DNA of 53,566 bases from assembly GCA_035533375.1 (NCBI GenBank), contig DATLTV010000013.1:1-53566 (forward strand), written 5' to 3'. Under the pieces are notes generated by a model. The model saw only the letters and a list, made by a program, of their open reading frames with translations, did no database searches and was not told the DNA's origin. The translations under genes and the position numbers were made by a program. This stretch comes from DATLTV01 sp035533375. Its GTDB lineage: Bacteria; Patescibacteriota; Minisyncoccia; UBA6257; 2-01-FULL-56-20. The stretch's first letter is position 1; the number at the start of each line of letters is the position of its first letter. Positions 12,802 through 20,480 of this stretch are shown here, in pieces.

Positions 12802-13464
12802 ATGCACAGTATACAAGACAAGCTTCTCGACCTTTCGAAGCGGGAAAACCTCGCCAAATTGAGCCTTCGCGACATGGCCAAAGAGATCGGCCTTCCCGGC
12901 GAATCCCCCCAGAAGATCAAACACCACCTGCTTCAGCTGCAAAAAAAGGGCTTTTTGAGCATCGATAAGGCCAAGGGCGTGATGGAGCGGGCGTCCTCCA
13001 CTCCGGGCTGGGCAAGGGGGTTGCTGGACAAGACCTCCTCGCTTTTCTCGATCCCCATCGTCGGCACCGCGAACTGCGGTCCGGCAACAATCTTCGCGGA
13101 GCAGAATTTTCACGGGTTTATTCGGGTTTCGAGTAAACTCATCGGCCGCGCGAAACCGACCGGTCTTTATGCCATCAAAGCCGACGGCTCCTCTATGAAT
13201 TGCGCGGAGATAGGCGGCAGAAAGATAGAAGACGGCGATTTTATGATTGTCGACAAAAATCAGACTGATCCCAAGACCGGCGACGCTGTTCTCGCGATCA
13301 TCGACAACAAAGCGACCGTGAAGCGATTCATTGACGATCGCAAAAACGGCCAGATCGTCCTCCGCGCCGATTCCTCGTTCGATTACGAACCGATCTATCT
13401 CCATCCCGACGATGACTTCTCGATCAGCGGCAAAGTGGTGGGGGTGATCAAGCGCTCTTCCTAG
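12802..13464 (+). CDS. LexA/UmuD-like S24 self-cleaving transcriptional regulator
   Basis: A 220-residue protein. The N-terminal winged helix-turn-helix (about 20-55, LSLRDMAKEIGL then KIKHHLLQLQKKGFL) would bind DNA. The C-terminal S24 peptidase domain has the nucleophile in ADGSSMN (Ser131) and the general-base lysine in TVKRF (Lys174). The predicted cleavage bond is Cys92-Gly93 (GTANCGPAT), the UmuD-type C-G rather than the LexA A-G. It is likely a DNA-damage-responsive repressor. The start at 12802 rests on the extended -10 six nt upstream and on the family's short N-terminus. The 3' end overlaps the convergent methyltransferase gene by 17 nt. Confidence 0.85.
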   Translation: MHSIQDKLLDLSKRENLAKLSLRDMAKEIGLPGESPQKIKHHLLQLQKKGFLSIDKAKGVMERASSTPGWARGLLDKTSSLFSIPIVGTANCGPATIFAEQNFHGFIRVSSKLIGRAKPTGLYAIKADGSSMNCAEIGGRKIEDGDFMIVDKNQTDPKTGDAVLAIIDNKATVKRFIDDRKNGQIVLRADSSFDYEPIYLHPDDDFSISGKVVGVIKRSS

Positions 13465-14230
13465 GACCAGTCTGAAGATTTTTTGCGATAAGGCACAAAA
13501 ATAACGGTATTTCTTTTCTTGCTTCGTTTTCGGCATTCGCGCGAGGGCCGGGATCGCTTTTGCGATTGGAATTCCATTCCTCGAGCGCGGAGACGGAAAG
13601 CCCCGCTTTGTTCAGCGCTTTAAAATAGAACTGGAGCGGACGATGGAATGTGAGCGTATACTGGTCCGGTTGGTCGCCGGGATGCATCTGTATTTTTACT
13701 TTCGCCTCGGAAAGGTAACGATCGATGCGGCGATATTGCGTTTTTTCTTTTTCATCCCATTCCCAGCTGCTCGCCCTGGGAACGCGGAAAGCGGGATGCG
13801 TGATCACGGCGAAGAGCATGCCACCGGGTTTTAGCACGCGCGTACATTCGCGGAAAACGCCGGCTACGTCCCGGATATTCTGTAGCGCAAGCACGATCGC
13901 GATTTTGTCCACGCTCCGATCTTTTAAAAATGGCAGCGAATCAGCCGAGGCAACCCGGAAATCGATGTTCTTCGGCATGTTCCTGCGCGCAAGCGCGATG
14001 AGCGCCGGCGAGACGTCGACGCCAACCACGCGATCGCTCAATCCTGCGAACTCCCGCGCAAAAAATCCCTGTCCGCAGGCGAGATCGAGTACTCCCTCTC
14101 CCTTTTTGATATCCATCAACCGTAAAATGTTTGGCAGGATCAGGTCGCGCTGATACGTTCCCCCTTCCGCAAGATGGCTATCGTACCAATCGGCGGCTTT
14201 TTCCCATGAGGTATCGTCGTGCTGTGGCAT
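13448..14230 (-). CDS. Class I SAM-dependent methyltransferase
   Basis: A 260-residue protein with motif I VLDLACGQGFFAREF, motif II VVGVDVSPALIALAR, the acidic ASADSLPF loop and a post-motif VLKPGGMLFAVITHP. The C-terminal third (YTLTFHRPLQFYFKALNKAG) resembles small-molecule methyltransferases of the UbiE/Methyltransf_11 group. The substrate is unknown. Its 3' end overlaps the convergent regulator gene by 17 nt, so transcripts could form antisense pairs there. Confidence 0.85.
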   Translation of the reverse strand: MPQHDDTSWEKAADWYDSHLAEGGTYQRDLILPNILRLMDIKKGEGVLDLACGQGFFAREFAGLSDRVVGVDVSPALIALARRNMPKNIDFRVASADSLPFLKDRSVDKIAIVLALQNIRDVAGVFRECTRVLKPGGMLFAVITHPAFRVPRASSWEWDEKEKTQYRRIDRYLSEAKVKIQMHPGDQPDQYTLTFHRPLQFYFKALNKAGLSVSALEEWNSNRKSDPGPRANAENEARKEIPLFLCLIAKNLQTGPRKSA

Positions 14231-14279
14231 GGCTATAGAATATCACAAAACGGAGGCGCTCGAAGCCCGGGCCATCTCA

Positions 14280-14309
14280 TTGGAAAATCATAAGAAAAAG
14301 ACTTATAAT
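14280..14309 (+). promoter_or_regulatory. Promoter of the DinB-like gene
   Basis: TTGGAA (14280-14285), an 18-nt spacer and perfect TATAAT (14304-14309). The predicted start near 14316 gives a very short leader to ATG 14328. Confidence 0.55.
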
Positions 14310-14327
14310 TCGGAGACAAACAAAACT

Positions 14328-14807
14328 ATGGACGCCGATCAAAAATTACGGGAGGAGTTGCTGGACTACCTCGATAGTGCGTGCACACACAAGCCGCTCA
14401 CGGAGGCCGCGAAAGATTTTCCTGCGGAATTTATAAACAGGAAAGTCGAAGGCGCGCCTTATTCTCCGTGGGGGCTCTTGGAACACATCCGCATTACGCA
14501 GCGCGACATGGTGAACTTCATCGAAAATCACGATTACAAAGAAATGGATTGGCCGAAGGATTATTGGCCGAAACGCACGGAAAATGCCACGCGAAAAATG
14601 TGGGAAAATACACTCGCCGAATATCTGAAAGACCTGGAAGCGTTGAGGCGCATCGTGAAAGACCCGAAGAACGATCTGCTCTCCCCGATCCCGCGCGGCA
14701 GCGGCCAGACGATCCTGAAGGAAGTGATGCAAATCGTTGACCACACAAGCTACCATACGGGCGAGCTCGTTCTCGCGCGGCGAAATATCGGCGCGTGGAA
14801 AGAGTGA
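14328..14807 (+). CDS. DinB-like four-helix metalloprotein
   Basis: A 159-residue, mostly helical protein. WGLLEHIRITQRDMVNF and a later IVDHTSYHTGELVLARR supply the three histidines (H...H-x3-H) of the DinB/YfiT metal site. Family members include thiol-dependent transferases and uncharacterised damage-induced proteins. ATG 14328 was chosen over 14229 because TATAAT lies between them, so the longer frame is not transcribed from this promoter. Confidence 0.75.
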   Translation: MDADQKLREELLDYLDSACTHKPLTEAAKDFPAEFINRKVEGAPYSPWGLLEHIRITQRDMVNFIENHDYKEMDWPKDYWPKRTENATRKMWENTLAEYLKDLEALRRIVKDPKNDLLSPIPRGSGQTILKEVMQIVDHTSYHTGELVLARRNIGAWKE

Positions 14808-14819
14808 TTTTGCGGTCTT

Positions 14820-14857
14820 CCGCTACCGGCTAATTCGCACGAATTAGCCGGTAGCGG
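14820..14857. repeat. TTCGnnCGAA-core palindrome, copy 2
   Basis: Perfect 18-bp arms (half CCGCTACCGGCTAATTCG) around a 2-nt centre, between convergent dinB-like and msrB genes. No U-tract. The inner CGGCTAATTCG arm is shared with the copy at 38908. Confidence 0.8.
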
Positions 14858-14960
14858 GAATTATCTCTTGCGCAGCCGATCGCCCGGCTTCGGGCATGCG
14901 GAAATGGCGCAATAAACTTGACCTCGCCGGATTTGATAGGGGACTCACCCCCCCCGTTTT

Positions 14961-15335
14961 TTACTCCTTCGTTTCCAAATCCAGGCAGACCGAGTTTATG
15001 CAATATCTTTTTCCTCCCCGTTCCTTCGGGCCGTCGTCGAAGACGTGGCCGAGATGCGCGCCGCAGTTCTTGCAGCGGACTTCGGTGCGCTTCATGCCGA
15101 AACCAGAATCGCCGTGCAGTTCCACGTGCTCCAAATTCGCCGGCTCGGTAAACGAAGGCCAGCCGGTGCCGGAATCGAACTTCGTATCCGACGAAAAAAG
15201 CTCCGCGCCGCAGATCGCGCACTTGTACACGCCCTTCTCGTGATTATTCCAGTATTTTCCGGTGAACGCCGCCTCGGTTCCCTGCTTGCGGGCAACTTGG
15301 TAAAGTTCTTTTGAAAGTTCCTCGTCTTTTTTCAT
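14961..15335 (-). CDS. msrB: Peptide methionine-(R)-S-oxide reductase
   Basis: A 124-residue MsrB that reduces methionine-R-sulfoxide. It has two zinc CxxC pairs (CAICG, CKNCG), GTGWPSF, HLGHVFDDGP and the catalytic cysteine in RYCINS. An extra cysteine sits three residues on (SVCLD). Complete, no signal peptide, therefore cytoplasmic. Last gene of the minus-strand redox block; 65 nt containing a palindrome separate it from msrA. Confidence 0.96.
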   Translation of the reverse strand: MKKDEELSKELYQVARKQGTEAAFTGKYWNNHEKGVYKCAICGAELFSSDTKFDSGTGWPSFTEPANLEHVELHGDSGFGMKRTEVRCKNCGAHLGHVFDDGPKERGGKRYCINSVCLDLETKE

Positions 15336-15360
15336 GATTATTTCTCGTGATTAATGTTCG

Positions 15361-15396
15361 TGTTGCGCTTTTGTACGATCGCACAAAAGTGCAACA
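15361..15396. repeat. CGATCG-core palindrome, copy 2
   Basis: An imperfect 36-nt palindrome (half TGTTGCGCTTTTGTACGA) between msrA and msrB. Confidence 0.7.
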
Positions 15397-15400
15397 TCTT

Positions 15401-15967
15401 TTATTCGCGTTTTTCGCCGTCCGTATTATTTTTTAACAGCTCCGCGAACTTGTTCTGTAATTTCTCGACCTTGGGCTCGATGATTAATTGGCAATAGGGC
15501 TGAAAGGAATTTTTCTTATAGTAATTGCGATGATAGTCCTCGGCGGGGTAGAACGCATCGAGCGGCGCAACTTCCGTAACCACCGGTTTTCCGCTAGGGT
15601 CGGAAGCGGCGAGCTCCGTGATGAATTTCTCCGTTTCGGTCTTCTGCTCCGGCGTCACGTAGAAAACGGCGGAGCGATATTGCGTGCCGACGTCGTTCCC
15701 TTGGCGATTCATGGTTGTCGGATCGTGCGTGGCAAAAAATACGGTGAGCAAGTCCCCGAACAGGATCTTCGACGGATCATACTCGATATGCGTCGCTTCC
15801 GCGTGGCCGGTCTTTCCGGTGCATACTTGTTCGTAGGTCGGGTTCTTTGTCGTACCGCCGGCATAGCCCGGCATCACGGAAACAACGCCTTTAAGCTCGC
15901 GAAAGATCGCTTCCGTACACCAAAAACATCCACCCGCGAAAACGACGACTTGTGTTTTATTTTCCAT
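15401..15967 (-). CDS. msrA: Peptide methionine-(S)-S-oxide reductase
   Basis: A 188-residue MsrA that reduces methionine-S-sulfoxide. The catalytic motif is GGCFWCTEAIFR near the N-terminus, followed by GYAGGTTKNPTYEQVCTGKTGHAE with an additional cysteine, then FFATHDPTTMNRQGNDVGTQYRS. No signal peptide. It starts 3 nt upstream of the end of the thioredoxin gene, consistent with one operon. Redox partners are likely the Trx/CcdA pair next door or a cytoplasmic thioredoxin. Confidence 0.96.
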   Translation of the reverse strand: MENKTQVVVFAGGCFWCTEAIFRELKGVVSVMPGYAGGTTKNPTYEQVCTGKTGHAEATHIEYDPSKILFGDLLTVFFATHDPTTMNRQGNDVGTQYRSAVFYVTPEQKTETEKFITELAASDPSGKPVVTEVAPLDAFYPAEDYHRNYYKKNSFQPYCQLIIEPKVEKLQNKFAELLKNNTDGEKRE

Positions 15968-15969
15968 GG

Positions 15970-17193
15970 TTATCCGAATGTGAATGTATATGCGTTAAGT
16001 CCCGGGTTATCGATAATGAGCTCGAGCGTGTGCTCCGAATTAAAATCCGCGCAGCCCGACCCGCTACAAGCGGCGGTATTGTTCACTATATTATAAAGCC
16101 GGCTCGATTGAATGATCACCTTCCCGCCGCGCACGTCGCTTCCGGCATTCGTTGCATCCACGGGCTTCCCATCCTGCAGGACTTCGATGGTCACGGAAGA
16201 GGACGCGCTCGCGACGAGATTTACCTTCGGAGCTTTATATAAATAAAATATTTTTGCGCCTGCGGCGGTATTTTCCGCATATTCCTGTTCAAAGTCCCAT
16301 GACCCGGAAAGATAGAGTGCATTAAGCTGCATTGTTGAAGGCGCGGATAATTCCTGCGCGCCCGCTTTTCCCTGGCTGCCGTTCGCAAGATACACGTTCC
16401 GCGCGGCGCCGAAGTACGTTTCGGGGCTCGCAATTCCGGAAAGATCGGCCGGCGCGATGTTCACGGTCGAGGTCGCAACGGCCTGGTCTGTTCCAAGGAT
16501 CTGCGCGCGCTGCGCCAAAAGCTTTTGGATTTCGGTCTCGGTTTCGCCGTAATTTCCTTCACCAATCTGGTCGTGGGCGATATAGCCCGCCATATCGATC
16601 AAATATTCATGTGGCCAATACAGATTGCCGTATGCCTGCCAGGTACCGTAATTCGAATCGAGCACGACGGGATAGGCAATGCCGAACTTTTGCACCGCCG
16701 CCCGGACATTGTTGATATCTTTTTCAAAATCAAACTCCGGCGTGTGGATGCCCACAATCTCGAGTCCTTCGTTTTTATACTTCACATCCCAGGCCGCGAG
16801 ATACGGGATCGTCCTGATGCAATTGATACAGCTGTACGTCCAGAAGTCGAGAAGGATCACTTTTTTACCGACAAGGCTTGCGAGTTTGAAGCCGCTCGAA
16901 GTATTCACGAATCCCGTCGGATCCTGGATCTCGCGGGCCGGGCTCGCGCCCGCTTTCTCGTCGGCTGCGGCGAGCGCGGTGATTTGGGCGTCAGCCGAAG
17001 CCGATTGAAGTTGCGGCACGGAAGAAGAAGTTGCACTCGGGACGGTTGCCGGAGGCAGGGTGTTCGCCGCGATTGAAGGAGCCCCGCCGGACGGCACCGC
17101 GCCGGGATGCACGCTCACCGATTCGAGATACCAGATCGAGCCCGCGATTGCGGCGAGCGTGACGATAAACGCAATTTTCTTTTTGATAAACAT
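15970..17193 (-). CDS. Membrane-anchored thioredoxin-like protein with DipZ-type C-terminal domain
   Basis: A 407-residue exported protein. An N-terminal hydrophobic anchor (about 7-24) is followed by a Ser/Pro/Ala-rich linker to residue ~95. A TlpA-like thioredoxin domain follows, with active-site CINC at 122-125 (LDFWTYSCINCIRTIPYL) and the WPHEYLID loop. The C-terminal ~150 residues (ETYFGAARNVYLANG, YLSGSWDF) match the domain found at the end of DipZ. Two cysteines near the end (AACSGSGC) could form a further redox pair. It probably receives electrons from CcdA across the membrane and repairs extracytoplasmic thiols. Confidence 0.88.
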   Translation of the reverse strand: MFIKKKIAFIVTLAAIAGSIWYLESVSVHPGAVPSGGAPSIAANTLPPATVPSATSSSVPQLQSASADAQITALAAADEKAGASPAREIQDPTGFVNTSSGFKLASLVGKKVILLDFWTYSCINCIRTIPYLAAWDVKYKNEGLEIVGIHTPEFDFEKDINNVRAAVQKFGIAYPVVLDSNYGTWQAYGNLYWPHEYLIDMAGYIAHDQIGEGNYGETETEIQKLLAQRAQILGTDQAVATSTVNIAPADLSGIASPETYFGAARNVYLANGSQGKAGAQELSAPSTMQLNALYLSGSWDFEQEYAENTAAGAKIFYLYKAPKVNLVASASSSVTIEVLQDGKPVDATNAGSDVRGGKVIIQSSRLYNIVNNTAACSGSGCADFNSEHTLELIIDNPGLNAYTFTFG

Positions 17194-17209
17194 GGCTTTT
17201 ATCGAGATA

Positions 17210-17245
17210 GCGTTGCATTTTCTACGATCGTAGAAAATGCAACGC
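17210..17245. repeat. CGATCG-core palindrome, copy 3
   Basis: A perfect 36-nt palindrome (half GCGTTGCATTTTCTACGA) between ccdA and the thioredoxin gene, inside one presumed operon. Confidence 0.8.
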
Positions 17246-17253
17246 TGCCAGAT

Positions 17254-17973
17254 TTACGATTTTAATTTTAATATCAAATCATTCACGAACCCGAAATTCG
17301 CAATGAGCGAGATATCCTGCGTGAAGACAAGCACGCCGATCGCGACGAGGATGGCGCCGAATACTTTGTTTACCCATTGGATTTTCACCATGTACCGATT
17401 AATGAACCGTGAGCTCTGCGCGACAAAAAGTCCGACAACAAGAAACGGGACCCCGAGACCGATTGCATAGGAAAGCAAAAGGTAAAATGCTTCGCCCGGC
17501 GCCGATGCCGCCAGCCCGAGGATGCCGCCAAGCACGGGGCCCACGCACGGTGTCCAGCCGGCGGCGAAAGCGAGTCCGAAGAGGAACGAGGTGAGATAGC
17601 GCGAGCGCACCCGCACCTTGAAATTCAGCTTATGATCGTATTCAAAAAATCCGATTTTTAAAAAACCCATGAGATAAAGCCCGAAAAAGATAACGATTGC
17701 CCCGCCGATGCGCGAAAGCCACGCCTGCACGGAATATGCCGCGTGTGCGAGAACACCGTTCAACAGCACGCCAAGGATCGCGAAAACGGACGAGAAACCG
17801 ATTACAAAGAACAGGCTCGCGAGAAAGATTGTGAGGCGCGACGGCTTCGGGCCACCCGACGACGATTCGCCCGCGAGATAGGCGAGAAATCCGGGGATTA
17901 TCGGAAGTATGCACGGCGAAAGGAACGAAACAATTCCGGCGAAGAAAGCGATGAGAAGCGGGAAGTCGCTCAT
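17254..17973 (-). CDS. ccdA: CcdA-type transmembrane thiol-disulfide transporter
   Basis: A 239-residue protein with six hydrophobic segments and the two redox cysteines in SPCILPIIPGFL (Cys21) and WTPCVGPVLGG (Cys143). CcdA carries reducing equivalents from cytoplasmic thioredoxin to exported thioredoxins. It starts 4 nt after the preceding membrane gene, and the thioredoxin gene follows it, which strongly supports a functional pair. No cytochrome c maturation genes are seen, so the role is general redox repair. Confidence 0.95.
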   Translation of the reverse strand: MSDFPLLIAFFAGIVSFLSPCILPIIPGFLAYLAGESSSGGPKPSRLTIFLASLFFVIGFSSVFAILGVLLNGVLAHAAYSVQAWLSRIGGAIVIFFGLYLMGFLKIGFFEYDHKLNFKVRVRSRYLTSFLFGLAFAAGWTPCVGPVLGGILGLAASAPGEAFYLLLSYAIGLGVPFLVVGLFVAQSSRFINRYMVKIQWVNKVFGAILVAIGVLVFTQDISLIANFGFVNDLILKLKS

Positions 17974-17977
17974 AAAT

Positions 17978-18340
17978 CTATTTCTTAATTTTGGCGTACA
18001 TAAGCCCTGCGATCTTCGCGATGATCATGACATCGAGCGCGAGAATAAGCCATGGATCGCTTTGACGGGCGAATTCTCCGACGACGATTCCGAGGAGCAA
18101 GAAGCCCGATCCCGCAAGAAACGCCATTTGGTCCGCGGAAAGATTATGGAGGCGTTCACGCTCATCGGCAGGATTTTCGCGCCAGATGAAGATCGCAAAC
18201 ACTCCGAATAGCGCCGCCATTGCCGCAAGTATCGTCATGACGAGATAGGTCGGCATAAAAACACCCCAAGGATTCAGCACGACAAAGAGCAGTGCGAGTA
18301 GCACGACCGCGACCGTAAATTCTCCTAAAAAGTTTTTCAT
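17978..18340 (-). CDS. Four-helix membrane protein paired with an HTH regulator
   Basis: A 120-residue protein with four hydrophobic stretches and a cytoplasmic, charged loop (WRENPADERERLHNLSADQMAF) between helices 2 and 3. This layout is like DUF2178-type membrane proteins, which usually sit beside small XRE regulators, as here. Function unknown. It starts 58 nt after the HTH gene, with a palindrome between them, and ends 4 nt before ccdA. Confidence 0.7.
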   Translation of the reverse strand: MKNFLGEFTVAVVLLALLFVVLNPWGVFMPTYLVMTILAAMAALFGVFAIFIWRENPADERERLHNLSADQMAFLAGSGFLLLGIVVGEFARQSDPWLILALDVMIIAKIAGLMYAKIKK

Positions 18341-18352
18341 ATCCTTGATTTT

Positions 18353-18390
18353 TTTGTTACATTTTCCGCGATCGCAGAAAATGTAACAAA
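18353..18390. repeat. CGATCG-core palindrome, copy 4
   Basis: Near-perfect 38-nt palindrome (half TTTGTTACATTTTCCGCGA), one mismatch pair, between the HTH and 4-TM genes. Almost identical in its arms to copy 1. Confidence 0.8.
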
Positions 18391-18398
18391 TACAATTT

Positions 18399-18602
18399 TT
18401 ATTTTAGCGAGAATATCTCTTCAAGAGGTTTTTTGAAGAACCGGGAGATTTTCAATGCGAGTAAAATCGACGGCGCATAATTTCCTTTTTCGATCGCGAT
18501 GATCGTCTGGCGCGTGATGCCGACTTTCCGCGCAAGCTCCTCCTGGGTCATCCCGAGCCGCTCACGCGCTTCATAGACGGTATTCAAGACCTTCTCGCTC
18601 AT
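18399..18602 (-). CDS. Small XRE/YozG-type HTH transcriptional regulator
   Basis: A 67-residue protein that is essentially one Cro/CI helix-turn-helix (ERLGMTQEELARKVGITRQ, TIIAIEKGNYAPS) with the PLEEIFSLK ending typical of this compact family. It is the first gene of the HTH - 4-TM - CcdA - Trx - MsrA - MsrB block and probably regulates it. Promoter TTGACA-16-TAGCAT ends 6 nt before the ATG, so the transcript is expected to be leaderless. Confidence 0.93.
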   Translation of the reverse strand: MSEKVLNTVYEARERLGMTQEELARKVGITRQTIIAIEKGNYAPSILLALKISRFFKKPLEEIFSLK

Positions 18603-18608
18603 TATTTC

Positions 18609-18636
18609 ATGCTACGCCGCAAAAAACAGATGTCAA
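18609..18636 (-). promoter_or_regulatory. Promoter of the redox block (leaderless)
   Basis: On the minus strand TTGACA (18636-18631), a 16-nt spacer and TAGCAT (18614-18609), which ends 6 nt before ATG 18602. Confidence 0.7.
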
Positions 18637-18716
18637 GTGTGCTTTACATTGGCCGGGATGATTTTCGCGGTTGCCATGCGGGGCAAGTGCCTTGGTCGCT
18701 TTCGGCGGCTTATACT

Positions 18717-18806
18717 GCCCGTTCCGGGCCGTACCCGGAGGATGCTCGGACGGAAAAATGGCGTCAGGGACTTTTTCGCGAGAAAGGGTCCCGACGCCAT
18801 TTTTCT
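18717..18806 (+). ncRNA. Candidate small structured RNA in a divergent intergenic region
   Basis: A TATACT at 18711-18716 is followed by a hairpin (TCCGGG, loop, CCCGGA). A long terminator-like stem (AAAAATGGCGTC at 18754 with GACGCCATTTTT ending at 18804) comes next. The flanking genes are divergent and the plus gene has its own promoter further on, so a terminator here has no known gene. The -35 for this TATACT is weak. Speculative. Confidence 0.25.
18753..18806. terminator. Long terminator-like stem-loop
   Basis: Two stacked stems (AAAAATGGCGTC/GACGCCATTTTT and GGGAC/GTCCC) with T-runs on both strands. Confidence 0.6.
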
Positions 18807-18837
18807 TCACCTGATTTTTCCCGCGATAGAAGTTTCC

Positions 18838-18866
18838 TTGACACTCACTCCGTGGCGAGCGATACT
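18838..18866 (+). promoter_or_regulatory. Promoter of the secreted-protein gene
   Basis: Perfect TTGACA (18838-18843), a 17-nt spacer and GATACT (18861-18866). Transcription should begin near 18873, which also rules out upstream starts. Confidence 0.75.
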
Positions 18867-18903
18867 TTTTTCAGCGTTGGCCTTGAGATCGGGAGAGACG
18901 GCC

Positions 18904-19722
18904 ATGAAAAAAATAACGACAAATACAGCCCTGCTGTTTTTAGTATGTATGGTTCTGATCGAGTCCGGCGGCGCCAAGCGATCCAATATCTTGCGACGCG
19001 CAGTATTCACCTTCGAGAACAAAAATTGCCAAAAAACCAGGAGTTGTAGCCTGAAGCGGGTGAAGTATATTGTGGAAGATTATAAAGATGGCAACGCTTA
19101 TCGCACGCGGTTTTTTGCGCAATACGAGACCGATCGGGTAAGCGCCCTCAGGGATTATGTATTCGTGCAACTGCTCAGGGGGTGCGCGTATGCCACGGAG
19201 TTGGATATCAAGCCCGTTGTTCCCGGCGACGATGAATATGCCGAGGAGGAAATTCACCTCGGCGAGAGGGTGGCGTATCATTTCCGCCGATGGGCAATCG
19301 ATTCCGACTGGGCCGACCCCGTGTATTCTTCGGAAAAAGGCCAGTCATCGCGGCATTTTCTGAGTTATTGGAATGTGCTGCGCGGCTCCACGGCGCCGGA
19401 AACGCAAAGGTCTTATGCGCAAGGACCGCCTCCTTTTCCCGAACTCTATATTTACGATCGTCCGGGAAGCCCGGTTGGCGCAGCGGTGAAAGACGGTTTC
19501 GCCCATAACGTTTCACTGCAATTCAGGACATGCATTTACAAGACGCGCGATGTTCCGACAAAAACCGTTTCGGGAAATATCCGCTTCGCCGAACCGATCA
19601 GTTGCTACGACTGGGACAGTTCTTTTATTTATAACCGCGCCGCAAAAAAGTTCGAACGCCACGCGAAGATCTCTCCGGCTTGCGGACGGTTCGTCGAGGG
19701 ACCGCCGCCGCTCGGGCCCTAG
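18904..19722 (+). CDS. Predicted secreted protein, unknown family
   Basis: A 272-residue protein with a classical signal peptide (MKKITTNTALLFLVCMVLIE). The mature part has several cysteines that could form disulfides (NKNCQKTRSCS, RGCAYATE, FRTCIYK, ISCYDWD, SPACGRF) and a Pro-rich end. I do not recognise a domain. The start is set by the promoter at 18838 and GGGAG upstream of the ATG; longer frames would begin before the promoter. The nearby CcdA/Trx block may serve such disulfide proteins. Confidence 0.7.
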   Translation: MKKITTNTALLFLVCMVLIESGGAKRSNILRRAVFTFENKNCQKTRSCSLKRVKYIVEDYKDGNAYRTRFFAQYETDRVSALRDYVFVQLLRGCAYATELDIKPVVPGDDEYAEEEIHLGERVAYHFRRWAIDSDWADPVYSSEKGQSSRHFLSYWNVLRGSTAPETQRSYAQGPPPFPELYIYDRPGSPVGAAVKDGFAHNVSLQFRTCIYKTRDVPTKTVSGNIRFAEPISCYDWDSSFIYNRAAKKFERHAKISPACGRFVEGPPPLGP

Positions 19723-19753
19723 TTAGATATTGACGGATATTTTTATAGATACC

Positions 19754-19783
19754 AAAAACGATCGCCTAGGCGATCGTTTTTTT
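19754..19783 (+). terminator. Intrinsic terminator with CGATCG arms
   Basis: AAAAACGATCGCC, TAGG-type centre and GGCGATCGTTTTTTT: a perfect stem with a U-tract. Confidence 0.8.
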
Positions 19784-19812
19784 GCGGGCACGGCATTGTC
19801 CGGCGGTGGATT

Positions 19813-20214
19813 CTACCGGGAATTTGCCGTCAGCCGCTCATACACTTCACCGGCCATCTTTTTGAACACCTGGCGCTTCTTCCAAAAGTGATTATGGTCG
19901 GAAAATTCCCGATTGCGGATTTTTTCGAGGTCGCGGATGGTTGCGTATCGTTCATGCCCGAGGTCATCGGTGTTCTTCGCGCTCACATCTTCAAGCCCCT
20001 GATAGATCTGGAGTAAAAAACCGTATTTGACTTCGATATTAAGCTCGCGATTGATCTTCGTGCGGTGCGAAAGGCCGCTTGAGAAGGCCCGGTTTGACTC
20101 GATGCACTCGATAAAATCGTGAATGGCCACGAAAAACCCGAAGCCCTCCGGCGATTGCAGGATTTTCTGGAACTTCTTCTCCAAATCCACCTTTTTCTTT
20201 TCGAGGGACTCCAT
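19813..20214 (-). CDS. Hypothetical helical protein
   Basis: A 133-residue, largely helical, charged protein (MESLEKKKVDLEKKFQKILQ ... FVAIHDFIECIESNRAF ... KIRNREFSDHNHFWKKRQ). No family recognised. ATG 20214 is preferred over a TTG at 20229 because an extended -10 (TGCTATCAT) lies immediately before the TTG, so transcription should begin after it. No clear Shine-Dalgarno sequence. Confidence 0.6.
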   Translation of the reverse strand: MESLEKKKVDLEKKFQKILQSPEGFGFFVAIHDFIECIESNRAFSSGLSHRTKINRELNIEVKYGFLLQIYQGLEDVSAKNTDDLGHERYATIRDLEKIRNREFSDHNHFWKKRQVFKKMAGEVYERLTANSR

Positions 20215-20257
20215 AGCGATAGTAGACAAATGATAGCACGAATGTTTTTAAATAGCC

Positions 20258-20350
20258 AGAACCCATCTCGGAAACTCTTTACTAGTAGCAACTTTTTGAT
20301 CGTCTCCCCGTTATCCCGAGCTAAGCGGGGGATCTCCGTGGAGATTCCTC
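20258..20350. repeat. Solo MITE-end motif and REP-like hairpin
   Basis: AGAACCCATCTCGGAAA at 20258 matches the terminal repeat of the element at 24772. At 20310-20350, GTTATCCCGAGC and GGGGGATCTCC resemble the REP-like family. No gene is seen in 20230-20480. Confidence 0.4.
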
Positions 20351-20407
20351 GGCCAAACTTCTGTCTGTCGGAAAATGGCGTTGCGGGCGATGTTAAAATG
20401 TGCGTAA

Positions 20408-20436
20408 TTGATTTTTTGCCGTTGCCATCGTATTCT
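20408..20436 (+). promoter_or_regulatory. Promoter of the 174-residue hypothetical gene
   Basis: TTGATT (20408-20413), a 17-nt spacer and TATTCT (20431-20436); GGGGAG then precedes ATG 20481. Confidence 0.5.
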
Positions 20437-20480
20437 GCACAGTAGGATCTGCTTTGAAACGGAAAACAGGGGAGCGGGTG

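Noticed and set aside
18609..19049. 146-residue plus-strand frame
   Set aside because: It crosses a strong terminator and the promoter of the secreted-protein gene, and overlaps that gene in another frame.
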